DNA from: Oscarella lobularis
Lineage: Eukaryota > Porifera > Homoscleromorpha > Homosclerophorida > Oscarellidae
Reading direction: 5' to 3'
DNA length: 64,000 nucleotides
Assembly (NCBI RefSeq): GCF_947507565.1
Contig: NC_089189.1
Coordinates: forward strand, 1-64,000
The translations under genes were made by a program, and so were the position numbers. Position 1 is the first letter of the stretch; each line of letters begins with the position of its first letter. Of the stretch, positions 49,819 to 61,772 are shown piece after piece. The notes under the pieces are model-generated. The model was not told the DNA's origin. It saw only the letters and a list, made by a program, of their open reading frames with translations, and searched no databases.

Positions 49819-52800
49819 TTACCAAAAATTTGGAGCTGAAGGTTTACTGAGCAGACTTTTTTCGGCTTCCATTATCATTAGAAAGGCCTCACGAAACGTG
49901 GGCCTCTCCTGTGGCTTGACTTGGACGCTTTTCTTCAATAGATCATCGAAAAACTGCGGAACATTCGTTGCTCGGCCTTTTGGAAGCTCGCCTCCATCTT
50001 TGACATGTAGGCGGATGAGCTCATTCGACATACCTACGAGTTACAATCGAGTGCATTGCGAGGCTAGTGACTAACATTAAGAAAACCTTTATATGGACGC
50101 TCTTTTTCCTGAATTTCCCAGAGCACAACGCCGTAGCTGTAAACGTCGGATTTTTTGGCCAAATCAATCATTCTACCCCCGTCGTTATCCTCGCCGTACG
50201 GATGCTGAGAATAGCGCTCCGGAGCGATGTGAGTGACCGTGCCACGCGGACTTGAACCGTCTCGTCGCACCGTCGTAACAGAACTGACACCAGACATTTT
50301 TGAAAGACCGAAATCGGAAACCTAAAGATATTAGTTCAACAAATAGACCTATTTATATCATATAGACAACCTTGCAAATAAACTGAACGCCGTCGTTCAA
50401 CTGAGTGCACTCAACCAAGACATTCTGAGCTTTCAAATCGTGGTGAATGATCGGCGGCTGATGGGAGTGGAGATGAAGCATTCCCCTGGCAATTTGCCTC
50501 GCAAACTTGACTCGCGTTTCCCACTTCTCGACTTCCGCTTCGTACTTGTCAGACTGGAGAACAGAAGATAAATCTCCGCCGCTCACGAACTCGGTCACGA
50601 GAGCGTAGAAGGTGGGAACAGCGCAAAGACCGATCAGACGCAATATGTAAGGATGCGGATCGATCTGAAGGATAATTGCAACTTCCCTCTTGAACAGCTC
50701 ATATTCTCTGCAACAAAAACAACAGCTAATAAGAAAAAGGAATGCAGATACACATAATTATACGTACTTTTCTGTCTTTCTTCTTTTACTGAAATCCTTA
50801 AAGACTTTAACGGCGACTCCCTTCCCCGGCTTTCCGTCTTTCCTCAGGATCGCTTTGAATACCTCGCCGCACGCTCCTCCGCCGAGATAATCCTTGTTAG
50901 ACTCTTCGTCGTCGTCGTATTCGAGCTCACTTCGTTTAACTTCAAGCAACCGGTCCAAAACGACTTCCTAAGAAAAATTGCAAGTAATCTGTTGATCCAA
51001 AAAATATAGTACCTTAGTCATCTTCTCGTAAAGTTCAGGGAAGACTTCTTTAGCACCGGAAGAGAGGCCGACTTTTATAAGAGCGGAGACGATCGATTCT
51101 CGCGTTGCGTCGAGGCCGTGTTCTTCGATCCAGGCGTCGAGGAAGCGACCCGGTTGATCTTCTCTGTCGTGTAATTTGACTCTTTCGACTTCAGAATTGG
51201 CTAAGGGAGGGAAGATGACACGAGCGACGTCTATCCATTGAGAGCGCATGATAAACGTCAGATCTTCCATTTCAAGATGAGATGGATTGAACATAAGAGC
51301 TAAATTCGTACAGAAAAATAAAATCAAGTAAAGACGTGTGAAAATAAAGAATTTACCCATGTCACGACTTGGCTTCAAACGGCCGTACCTATCGGTCGTG
51401 ACCATTTCAAAGTCGGGAAGCTTCATAGAACCCTAAAAACAAAAATTAAACAATAAACACACGATCTCCTAATACTAACCTCTACGTGATCACAAATGTT
51501 GGAAGACGCGGAGCATTGAATGCGAAGACATTGACGTCGATCACCGGATTCGATCGTGACGTAAGCGTTCATCGTTGGAGATCGTTGTAGAAGCTCTCGA
51601 TGATTGTAGGCGAAGTAGAAGGTGTCGACACACGCGTCAATGGGGCTATCTCTCACCGCTAGCAACTGTTGCATGTTGATGAGGTATTTTTTGCGACGAC
51701 TCTGGTTGATCCAGCCTTCGATGTCGTCCGCGTCGACGACGTTCGATTGGGTGGGCGAGACAAGAAGATTTTTGACGCGTCGATCGAAGAGAAGAGGTTG
51801 ACCGCGGCCGTCGTTGCGATAGTCGAGATAACGATCCCGATGTTCGGGTCGCGTTGAGATGATGCAGAGATCAAATTGCCAACCGTCGGGAATTTTGATT
51901 TTTTCGAAAGAGATGGCGTGGAATGAGAATGCCTGTTGACCCAACCCGTAGAAATGAGTGAAGAAACTGCAACTGACATCCTCATTCGAAGAGGCGGCGG
52001 CGGAAGCGGCGGCGGGCGGAGCGGACGGAGAGACGATGACTTTGACGACAGACGATTGAAGAAGAGCGGCGATTTTTCGCTCTCCCGCTCTATCAATCAC
52101 GATTTTCTCGTCGAATTGAATTTGGTGTTTGGTCGTCGCCAAATAATCGTGAGGTTGATAGAAGAAGACGACTTTGGAAGCGCTCGTTTTGGGCGTCATT
52201 GGATCGAGATTGAGACCGTGCTCATGACACATTTCAATGTGTACGTCATCGTCGGATAAGCCGGAAGGAAGAGACAATTGAATCAGATCGCTCACGAATT
52301 CGTCGTCAAGGAGACCCTGCGATTGTTTGGCGTCGAATGTGAACAGGGTCAAGCTCATTGACGTCTTTGGAGTCGGCGAAAGTGCGGTGCGAGGGTGAAT
52401 TCGAAGGATTGATCCCGTATTGGGAATGGAGATCTCCGCTCCTTTGTCCAATGAGACTGGAGTGGCGAATCTCTTCCATCGAGTGAAGATGAGAACGCTT
52501 TGAGGCGTTACGACGGCAATGACGTCTTCTACTCGTTGGGGAGACGGATGCAACAAGTCGCGTTCTTTTGGAGACAGTCCTTCGCAATTCTACATAAAAT
52601 GAAAATAATTATATGACGTTTAAATATTGATTTCTACCATTGTTGGAGAGTTGGAACGAAACAGCGCATTCTTATCGTATTTTGAAGTTTCTTGTTCGAT
52701 TGGTTCATTCGGATTGTGTCGAATAAGTGTGTCACTAACATCCTTCAAATCTATGCAATCAATAAAGTTAATTAATTAAAACGGCTATATTGAAAATTAT

Positions 52801-54004
52801 TTACCGTATTTCAAAATATCTAGTAGCGCCTCTGGTGTGCCCTCGCCCAATTTATAGGGTGATCCTCCATATCGCAGAATAAAGAGAAGACCTCTTCTAA
52901 CAATAGAGCAGACTGATTGTTGCCCTGTTGGAATTGGCTCATTTGATATTGAGATCTGTCAAATGAACTTTGTCATCGTAGAATGTCATATGAAAATAAT
53001 TGAATTACCTTTTTGCACTTTTGAAAGTCAATTAGAATCATTTGGGCCAGAGACAGAGGAAACCCGTCTTTCCCATATCCCCACAAGAGAAAAGCAACTG
53101 GCCCCCCTAATGTGGGAATATCAACAACAACCGTCGAATGGGAGAATCGAGGAATGAGATGATCATCCAATTTCATTTCAATCCACTCCTAAGCAAATAA
53201 ATCACATTGTTTAATTAATTAATAACAAACGTATCTCATTACCAGTGAACTGAACATGAACAGAAAAGCATCATTCAACACTTGCCCAGGACCACCGCCA
53301 ATGAGAATGGCTCGATTCATATCAACTGAAGTGAAGGAATGTGAGTCTCGAGGATGTGGTTTTTTTCCTGTGCATTGAGCTGGAATCCAATTCCCTTCAA
53401 ACAAATGTCTACATTCAATTCAAAATAATTTTACACGTCACTCACTCTTTCGGATGCAAAACAACCAAACTTCATTGTTCCACCCCTCGTCAGGATATTT
53501 TGAAGAAGGAATGAATTGAGATCCGTCTGGTATTGGTGAAACAATCGTTGTTCCTGCTCCGCCCATCATGACGAGATGTTCGTCTCCTCTCTTCCCTAAC
53601 ACGCACATTCCATGGCTCTCTCTCCCGCTGGGCGTTGATTGGTCATTGGAATGGATTCGTTCCCATTCCAACGTCAATCCATCCAATTTGTGAACATCGT
53701 TCGAATAGACAGCACGGCCATCAGACGAGAAGTAGCGACCACCAAATTGATAAATGTCCCGATTTTGGACGACACCGATTCGTGCGAAGAGACATGGATG
53801 AGGAAGGTCGGATGGGCTGTTGGATGTTGCTCGTCGTTCATTCCATTGACTTGTCAACAGATTGAAGCACTCCATCAAATCGGGAGAACACAAGTAATTC
53901 TTTCCCGTCGATTCTCTCACCGCTCCTCCTCCCCACACAAGCATTTCATCATTGATCACGGCGGCGACGTGTCCCTCTCGTGATGCCGGACACGCGGATG
54001 ACAT
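49819..54004 (-). CDS. Kelch - X - Death domain - protein kinase chimera
   Basis: Twelve minus-strand exons, starting MSSACPASREGHVAAV at 54004, join in frame to 1,210 residues. Residues ~1-300: Kelch repeats (INDEMLVWGGGAV, DIYQFGGRYFSS, HGMCVLGKRG, ILIGGGPGQVL, LLWGYGKDG). Residues ~390-760 (one 370-codon exon, 51480-52589): region X, shared with the next gene and of unknown fold. Residues ~795-880: Death domain (SQWIDVARVIFPPL, FLDAWIEEHGLDATRESIVS, KVGLSSGAKEVFPELYEKM). Residues ~885-1,200: kinase of the TKL type (LGGGACGEVF, VAVKVF, IIHHDLKAQNVLV, VSDFGLSKM, HIAPERY, SDVYSYGVVLWEI). HRD has become HHD but the catalytic Asp, DFG and Lys are kept. The Death-plus-kinase end recalls RIPK/IRAK logic. 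Neighbour: a truncated MORN copy upstream. Confidence 0.88.
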
Positions 54005-54285
54005 TTTCGAAGAGGAGAAACGGTTTAAGAGAATCGAATCGAGTGCTTCGATCAAAACGAGTCTAAAACAAAGGAAAATGACGATTGATAGACGCACAAA
54101 TCGTTTGTTATCATCGCAATGACCTTTGTAGAACGACTCAATCGCTCCGGCGACGACGAAAACGGCTCAAAAACGAGAAATTACGACATGAGTACGACGG
54201 CGTTGAAATCACGTGCCAACATCATCACGTGACTTTATTTAACATACAGTACATGCATTGAAAAATGTAAATAAGTATTTCATTT

Positions 54286-55424
54286 TTAAAATTCATTAGG
54301 AGTAATTGTTGGCAGTTCAACCGCGGTCGTTTCGCTGCCACTTATAAGAATTCCTCGTTGCCACATTTGATGTTCCGTCGCCCCGGAAACCAATTTTCGA
54401 AAACCACGCCCATGTTTCTTATCATTCAGCCAATTTCCCGTATACGTAGTCCCAACCAGAGAAGTCTCCTTCCCTTTTCCGTGTTTCTATAGAAACAAAA
54501 ATGTATGCCAATATTTTCAAATATTATTTATACCATTCCTTCCTGCCATTCCCCGTCATATTTCCCGCGTGTCGTTACCTCGGCTCCCTTACCGTGTCTC
54601 CGCCCATTTTCCCATTCTCCATCGTACATCGTAGCCCCGTTCAATTTACTCATAAAGAGCCCCATCCCGTGCATTTTATCCCTTTTCCACTGGCCCTTAT
54701 ACGTTGTACCGCGGCCCCAATCCATTTCCCCCTCTCCCTCACGAACATTTTCACACCACTTGCCCTTATACTGAAAGCCACTCGAATAAGTCATCACTCC
54801 CTCACCATGCCTCTAAATAAAAATACGAAATAATACCTATTTAATTATTATTGATTTATATACCATTCCATTGAGAGTTTCTCCTTCATAGCGCGATTTA
54901 TCAGCGTACGTAAACGTCCCTTTTCCAGTGATGCAATCGCTCTTAAACTGCCCTTCGTATACGTCCCCATTAGCAAAGGTAAAACACCAATGCCATGACG
55001 CTGATTAATTAATCAATATCGTAACTATAGCACGTGATCTATTGCTTACTTTTCCGCTATTCCATTGTCCGTCGTAGACGTCTCCGTTGCTGTATTTACA
55101 CTTTCCTTGCAAGTGGGGACGATCCTCAACCAATCGTCCGTCATATTCTTCACCGTTCGTTCCCGTATATACACCATGACCATTACGCTGATACAGAATT
55201 AAATATTTTAGCTATTCAATCTAATGTGTCTCTTACTTGATTCTTTTTCCACAGTCCGTTGTATGTGGAACCGTCGGCATACGTCATTTTGCCACGCCCC
55301 TGAAGGAAATTATTTTGAAACTCCCCTCTAATAATTAAATAAGTGAATCCCTAGATTGCTATAGAAAATTACTTGTAAACATTTCCAGTCGGAAAATGCA
55401 TTTCGCCGTCTCCATTTCTCTACA
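54286..55424 (-). pseudogene. MORN-repeat gene copy, 5'-truncated and frameshifted
   Basis: Minus-strand MORN exons match those at 61.8-62.9 kb (YKGKWCENVREGEGEMDW, YKGQWKRDKMHGMGLFMSKL, YDGEWENGRRHGKG, ending TAVELPTITPNEF). One A of a run in the exon at about 54975-54985 is missing relative to the other copy, so [11 protein letters not shown] becomes frameshifted. Upstream exons (present in unit 2 at 62.9-63.8 kb) are absent: at about 55425 the gene text stops inside an intron border and runs into TTC39 exon text on the other strand. 54005-54285 between the genes holds two CACGTG boxes, one of them TCACGTGA. Confidence 0.85.
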
Positions 55425-55596
55425 CAAAGTCCAATCCCTTCTCCTCTTCATTAAAAAGGGAGGAAGATCATCGTCATCTTCATCATCATCACGACCCCCA
55501 CCAATAGATAAAGAGGAGACTGGTAGCAATGAAGTGTTTGAAGAAGACGATCACCATCATCATCAAACTATAGCCAATGATCAAAAGAATGATTAA
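55425..55596 (+). pseudogene. Duplicated 3' end of TTC39 last exon
   Basis: [41 protein letters not shown] and the end TIANDQKND repeat the last TTC39 exon nearly word for word. Only the final ~55 codons are present, with no upstream TTC39 exon or promoter, so it is a fragment that marks the start of unit 2. The stop codon is kept. Confidence 0.93.
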
Positions 55597-55689
55597 CATA
55601 CCCTTATGTCTTAGTACAGTATTTGTGACTCCCTCTACTCAAATTACGATTTTTTCCTTTCTACTACGTTTCGTTCGTCACCTGTCTAA

Positions 55690-56200
55690 TATTTATTCGC
55701 CGCGAAAAAATCGTTTTGACTGTATGCGAGCTAAGTAACTGCGTGGGGCGAACGGCTTACATTTCTGGGTCCCGGTGACTTGTTCAACATTGCAGCGATG
55801 TTGTTCGTCGCATCGGGGTGAAGAATGGGAATATGCGCGTTCAACAGGACCTGTTTGCAGTCGAATAAAAGGCGCATTTGCATTGAATTTGCTTCGGTGT
55901 CTCCACGGGCTCGGAGGGCGGCGCCACTCGGTTTCCAGAGCGTCCGTTTGATTCGTGTAAGGCAATACTGATCCGAAGAATAAAAAAGCGCCGAGAAAAG
56001 CGACGAAATCGACAGAGAAGAGTGGCGACAGTGAGATGACGTAACGCACTTGAGTACGCTAAACACATTTTCAATTACACTCATAATACAACGTTCACAA
56101 AAACCGAGATGGAAAGACTTCTGAGATAAAAGAAAGAAAGAAACGTAGAGGCATAATGGGAAGGAGCCAAGTATTAGGAAATAGGGGACGGGAGACAATT
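55690..56200 (-). other. Unidentified conserved segment, unit 2 copy
   Basis: A minus-strand frame has KPSGAALRARGDTEANSMQM, RLLFDCKQVLLNAHIPILHP and DATNNIAAMLNKSPGPRN without a break, where unit 1 is frameshifted. Coding is possible because this frame stays open where bases changed, but I recognise no family and cannot place a start or splice sites. 56200-56302 is spacer. Confidence 0.35.
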
Positions 56201-56302
56201 AATTAAAATATTGCTAACGCTAAACACGAAAGAAGTGCACAAATAAAACATAATAAAAACATTAATGCAATATCAGGAAAAAGGATTACTAGACTAAAAC
56301 CG

Positions 56303-59300
56303 CTACTGAAAAGCGATTTGTTGCCGGTAAGCGGCTTCAACGTTATCGCGATGAATACCACACTGCTCACAAACATTAATAAGGACATCTACTGTTGCCT
56401 CGCGGCCCTTGTCCCGCACCCAATCCTGTATAACCGCATAGGCCCTAATAAAATGATCGGGGGACTTCTCTTTGTACTGTACCAAGCCGGAAGCACCGAC
56501 TTCTGCTCTTAAAAAGGGAACAAGGAGTTCCCAATTTGCTTTTGCTGCTAGCGTCGCGACGGCACGAATTAAGGCGGGGTCTATCACCTTAGGAAGCGAA
56601 CCTACAAAGAGACAAACTTGAAGGAAACGAAAATTTGTGCTTTCTATATCGACAAGTCTGTCTTACATCCACAAACAGCCGGAAGTTGCTCAAACCAAAC
56701 GTTTATTTGAAGAAAATCTTCACGACTCGCATCCAGTGGTTCACCAAACGGATTCGAGAGTTGGGCAACGCTCGGAGAATACTCCTCCTTGTCACTATAA
56801 ATCACAGGAAGATTAGTGAGATCAATACCCAACTCCTTGTCGATGTGGTTGGCTTCTTTTGTTTGAAAACATATGCTGTATTTGAAACCTCGCATGCCCT
56901 GTTGACAAATAGACTTCATTTGTCGCCGAAACTCGTTTTTGATCGAGGCCAAGAACTTCCGGCTAATCTTTTTTGGGTCTTCTTCTTTATTGATGAAACG
57001 AATTGTTAGAGCTACCCATTTGCCTCGGCTCTGATACAACAATTCAACTTCAACTGCCAAGAAAAAAGACGAAAGATAGCATCTAAGTGTCTTCGAGGAG
57101 AAACACGTACCTCGTACTGACGATTCTTCATCGTTAACCAAAAAGATGCATTGATGACGAGAAACTCGCGGCATTTTCGAATATAAATTTAGAAAACGGG
57201 TAACAAGACGGAAGTAGAGACATTCTGGAACAAACTTCAGTTTTGTAGGAATGACGATAAGAGGAGCCGGGAAACGGGACGAGTAAGTGTGCTCTTCCCA
57301 GCGAGTTCGCGAGTAAAGAAACGACTTCCTTAGCATCGACGGAACATAAAATTCATTTGCAGACGATTCAGCAAGAGGTGCGATGACGTCAAGAAGTTGC
57401 AAAAGCCGAACGATTAATTTATTTTCATTTTCAATGCTCTCCGGGTTGTTGTCCTCTGAGGAATCGGACCCATCGCTAACTGACTTGGCTCCTTGTCTCA
57501 TTTGCTTGAGACGGTACTTCATTAGTTTGCTAGACATTATTCCTGTTTTCTTAAGGTTATTCCACTCCGGTTCCAGATTAGGACCAGGCTTAGCAGCCGT
57601 CACAAACGCTGACAGAGCTTTGATTACCCACGTAGGACTCGTGAAAACAATGTCTTTCAAGCCGTCTACTTCCGGGTAGTAGAGAATTGCTCCAACATTG
57701 GCAAGATACATTAACGCCGCCAGAATTTCGTCGCGACTTGATATAGCACAGATGTTCGGCTGCTGAGCGATCTCTGCTATTTCGTCCACTCTAGCCACAA
57801 TCGTTTTCATGCTTTTGCGCCAACGGAAAAGGAGAAGTTCAAGGTACACCCAAAATAGGGGCTGTTTTTGCATTCGCCTGCAATACGTCGAAGCCATGCG
57901 GTCTACTCTGCGGCGAATTTCCTCAACAGTTCGGCACGGAGAACCCGAACCAGATACGGAATTGTCTATTAGAAATATTCGCTGAATGAAATGACTCATC
58001 TCGCGAAAGTCTTCATCGTCTTTCCTTTCTTCGGCGTCTCTTTTAGGCAAAACGATGTGCCTAACAAATTCGCTGTCTCTTACAAGTTCTTCAAAACGTT
58101 GTCCTTGCTGGCTTAACCATTTGGCTAAATCAGGAAACCTTTGCTTGTCGTTCTCCACGACGTCTCGGTGAGAACCAATTGCAAAAACAGGTGGAGGGTT
58201 CACCTCCTCGTCTTCGCCTAACCAATAATCGCCTCGTGCCGTTTCCTCGTGGGCCGCTGTGATCGAGCCGAACCAGTACAGTGGAAAGTCTTCATTTGTT
58301 CGAATCCAGCCCAAATCGTTTGACAGATTAATGACGTCACCATCTGTTGATCGATGAAATGACTCAGCTCTATCAGATAGCGACTTTGAGATGTCCATTA
58401 CAACCATGTATATAGACAACCCAAAGGTGTTTGGCATGAGGGCCGAGTGGGTGGCAAGATAAACTTCTTGCCCGCCTAAATCCCACATGTCGCGAACGCC
58501 CAGCGTTCGATCGCGGAGATCTTCTACGCTAGGTTTTTCTGCGATGAAACTGGACATCAAATTCAGCTGATTATGTGTGAGCGTTTTTGCCTCTATGCCA
58601 ACCACTTCCGCTGGCCGTAAAGATTTCGCTTCTTCAGCTTTTTCCTCCAGTTCGGAGCGAGAGTCTGTCTTATCAGCAGAAGAAGCCGACTCAGAAGCGC
58701 TTTCATTTAACGCCGACTGTTGTAAATTGCGATAGCAACCCTCTGCTACAAGAGTATCCAAGTGTTCTTTCCTGTTGGTGGCCACCCATCCGCTAACTGC
58801 AGTGTAAGTCATGGTGACGGCCGCCCCTTCCGTGCTCGCTTTCCCGCTCTCAAACAGTCGGTCGAGAAGAGAGTCGACGAGGCACGACTTTCCAGCTCCG
58901 TCTTGGCCGACAACAATTACGCGAGACCGATTAATTGACACGAAGCCGCGTTGCAGGGCTTCGTCATAATATTTCTGAAAATTGCCTGAAGAGTCTTGAA
59001 TGCAAAGACATTGACGTTGATCGCCGGAAATGATCGTGACGTCAGCGGCGATCGTTGACAGTCGTTGAAGAAGCTCTCGATGATTGTAGGCGAAGTAGAA
59101 GGTGTTGACCCACGCGTCAATGGGACTATCTCTCGCTGCCAACAACTGTTGCATGTTGATGAAATATTCTTTGCGGGGACTCTCGTTGATCCAGCCGTCG
59201 ATGTCGTCTGCTTCAACGACGTTTGATTGGGTGGGCGAGAGAACGAGATTATTGACGCGTCGTTCAAAAAGAAGAGGCTGAATGCGGCCGTCGTTGCGAA

Positions 59301-61493
59301 AGGCGAGATAACGATCCCGATGTTCGGGTCGCGTTGAGATGAGGCAGAGATCGAATTGCCACCGATCGGGAATTTTGATTTTTTCAAAAGAGATGGCGTG
59401 GAATGAGAATGCCTGTTGACCCAACCCGTAGAAATGAGTGAAGAAACTGCAACTGACATCCTCATTCGAAGAGGCGACGGCGACGGCGGAAGCGGCGGCG
59501 GGCGGAGCGGACGGAGAGACGACGACTTTGACGACAGACGATTGAAGAAGAGCGGCGATTTTTTGCTGTCCCGCTCTATCAATCACGATCTTCTCGTCGA
59601 ATTTAATTTGGTGTTTGGTCGTCGCCGACGGATCGTGAGGTTGATAGAAGAAGACGACTTTGGAAGCGCTCGTTTTGGGCGTCATTGGATCGAGATTGAG
59701 ACCGTGCTCATGACACATTTCAATGTGTACGTCATCGTCGGATAAGCCGGAAGGAAGAGACAATTGAATCAGATCGCTCACGAATTCGTCGTCAAGGAGA
59801 CCCTGCGATTGTTTGGCGTCGAATGTGAAGAGGGTCAAGCTCATTGACGTCTTTGGAGTCGGCGAAAGTGCGGTGTGGGGTTGAATTCGAAGGGTTGATC
59901 CCGTATTTGGAATGGAGATTTCCGCTCCTTTGTCCAATGAGACTGGAGTGGCGAATCTCTTCCATCGAGTGAAGATGAGAACGCTTTGAGGCGTTACGAC
60001 GGCAATGACGTCTTCTACTCGTTGGGGAGACGGATGCAATAATTCGCGTTCTTTTTGAGACAGTCCTTCGCAATTCTAGACAAATGAAAATAATTATGAG
60101 ACGATTAAATATTGATTTCTACCATTGTCGGAGAGTTGGAACGAAACGGCGCATTCTTATCGTATTTTGAAGTTTCTTGTTCAATTGGTTCATTCAAATG
60201 GTGTCGAAGAAGTTTCTCACCAGAATTTTTTAAATCTATGCAATCAATAAAATTAATTAAGACGGCTAAACAGTATTGAAAATTTTTTACCGTATTTCAA
60301 AATATCTAGTAGCGCTTCTGGTGTGCCCTCGCCTGCTTTATAGGGTGATCCTCCATATCGCAGAATAAAGAGAAGACCTCTTCTAACAATAGAGCAGACT
60401 GATTGATGCGCTGTTGGAATTGGCTCATCTGATATCGACACCTGTCAAATGAACTTTGTCATCGCAGAATGTCACATGAAAATATTTCAATTACCTTTTT
60501 GCACTTTTGAAAGTCAATTAGAATCATTTGGGCCAGAGACAGAGGAAACAAGTCTTTCCCATATCCCCACAAGAGAAAAGCAACTGGCCCCCCTAATGTG
60601 GGAATATCAACAACAACCGTCGAATGTTGGAATCGAGGAATGAGATGATCATCCAATTTCATTTCTATCCACTCCTACGCAAATAAATCACATTGTTTAA
60701 TTAATTAATAACAAACCTATCTCATTACCAGTGAACTGAACATGAACAGAAAAGCATCATTCAACACTCCCCCAAGACCGAAACCGCCAATGAGAATGGC
60801 TCGATTAATATCAACTGAAGTGAAGGAATGTGAGTCTCGAGGATGTGGTTTTTTTCCTGTGCATTGAGCTGGAATCCAATTCCCTTCAAACAAATGTCTA
60901 CATTCAATTCAAAATAATTTTACACGTCACTCACTCTTTCGGATGCAAAACAACCAAACTTCATTGTTCCACCCCAAGTCAGGATCATTTGGATAAGGAA
61001 TGAATTGAGATCCGTCTCGTATTGGTGAAACAATCTTTGTTCCGAATCCGCCCATCATGACGAGATGTTCGTCTCCTTTCTTCCCTAACACGCACATTCC
61101 ATGTGTCGATCTCCCGCTGGGCGTTGATTGGTCATTGGAATGGATTCGTTGCCATTCCAACGTCAATCCATCCAATTTGTGAACATCGTTAAAATAGACA
61201 TCACGGCGATCAGACGACAAGTAGCCACCACCAAATTGATAAATGTCCCGATTTTGGACGACACCGATTCGTGCGTGGAGACATGGATGAGGAAGGTCGG
61301 ATGGGCTAGTGGATGTTGCTCGTCGTTCATTCCATTGACTTGTCAACAGATTGAAGCACTCGATTAAATCGGGAGAACACAAGTAATTCTCTCCCGTCGA
61401 TTCTCTCACCGCTACTCCTCCCCACACAAGCATTTCATCATTGATCACGGCGGCGACGTGTCCCGATCGAGATGACGGACACGCGGATGACAT
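56303..61493 (-). CDS. Kelch - X - Roc-COR - Death domain (ROCO) protein
   Basis: Seven minus-strand exons (60931-61493, 60729-60897, 60495-60674, 60291-60441, 60123-60235, 56667-60075, 56303-56601) join in frame to 1,627 residues, starting MSSACPSSRSGHVAAV. Residues ~1-300: Kelch repeats (INDEMLVWGGVAV, DIYQFGGGYLSS, AILIGGFGLGGVL, AFLLWGYGKD). ~393-760: region X. ~770-1,030: Roc GTPase with G1 VVGQDGAGKSCLVDSLL, G3 MWDLGGQEVY and G4 AIGSHRDVV. Then COR to about 1,520 (FTSPTWVIKALSAFV, ANEFYVPSMLRKS). ~1,535-1,627: Death domain (NWELLVPFLRAEVGASGLVQ, AYAVIQDWVRDKGREATVDV). ROCO proteins are dimerising GTPases; this one lacks a kinase and LRRs. Exon 6 alone codes 1,136 residues. No disruption was seen. 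It is probably cytosolic, since no signal peptide or membrane segment is visible. Confidence 0.92.
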
Positions 61494-61772
61494 TTTCGAA
61501 GAGGAGAAACGGTTCGAGAGAATCGAATCGAGTGCTTCGATCAAAACGAGTCTAAAACAAAGGAAAATCACAATTCATCAAACAAAATCGATTGCTGGCA
61601 TGGAAACGACCTTTGCAAGACGACTCAAACGCGCCGGCGACGACGAAAACGGCTCAAAAACGAGAAATTACGACATGAGTACGACGGCGTTGAAATCACG
61701 TGCCAACATCATCACGTGACTTTATTTAATATACAGTACATGCATTGAAAAATGTAAATAAGTATTTCATTT

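Larger units (their letters stand above)
48937..55424. repeat. Segmental duplication, unit 1
   Basis: From AAAGTCCAATCCCTTCTCC in the last TTC39 exon to CTCTACACAAA in a MORN exon. The same order of sequences (TTC39 end, minus-strand unidentified segment, Kelch gene, MORN gene) returns in unit 2 at 55425. Within the Kelch, X and MORN parts identity by eye is well above 90%. Confidence 0.93.
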
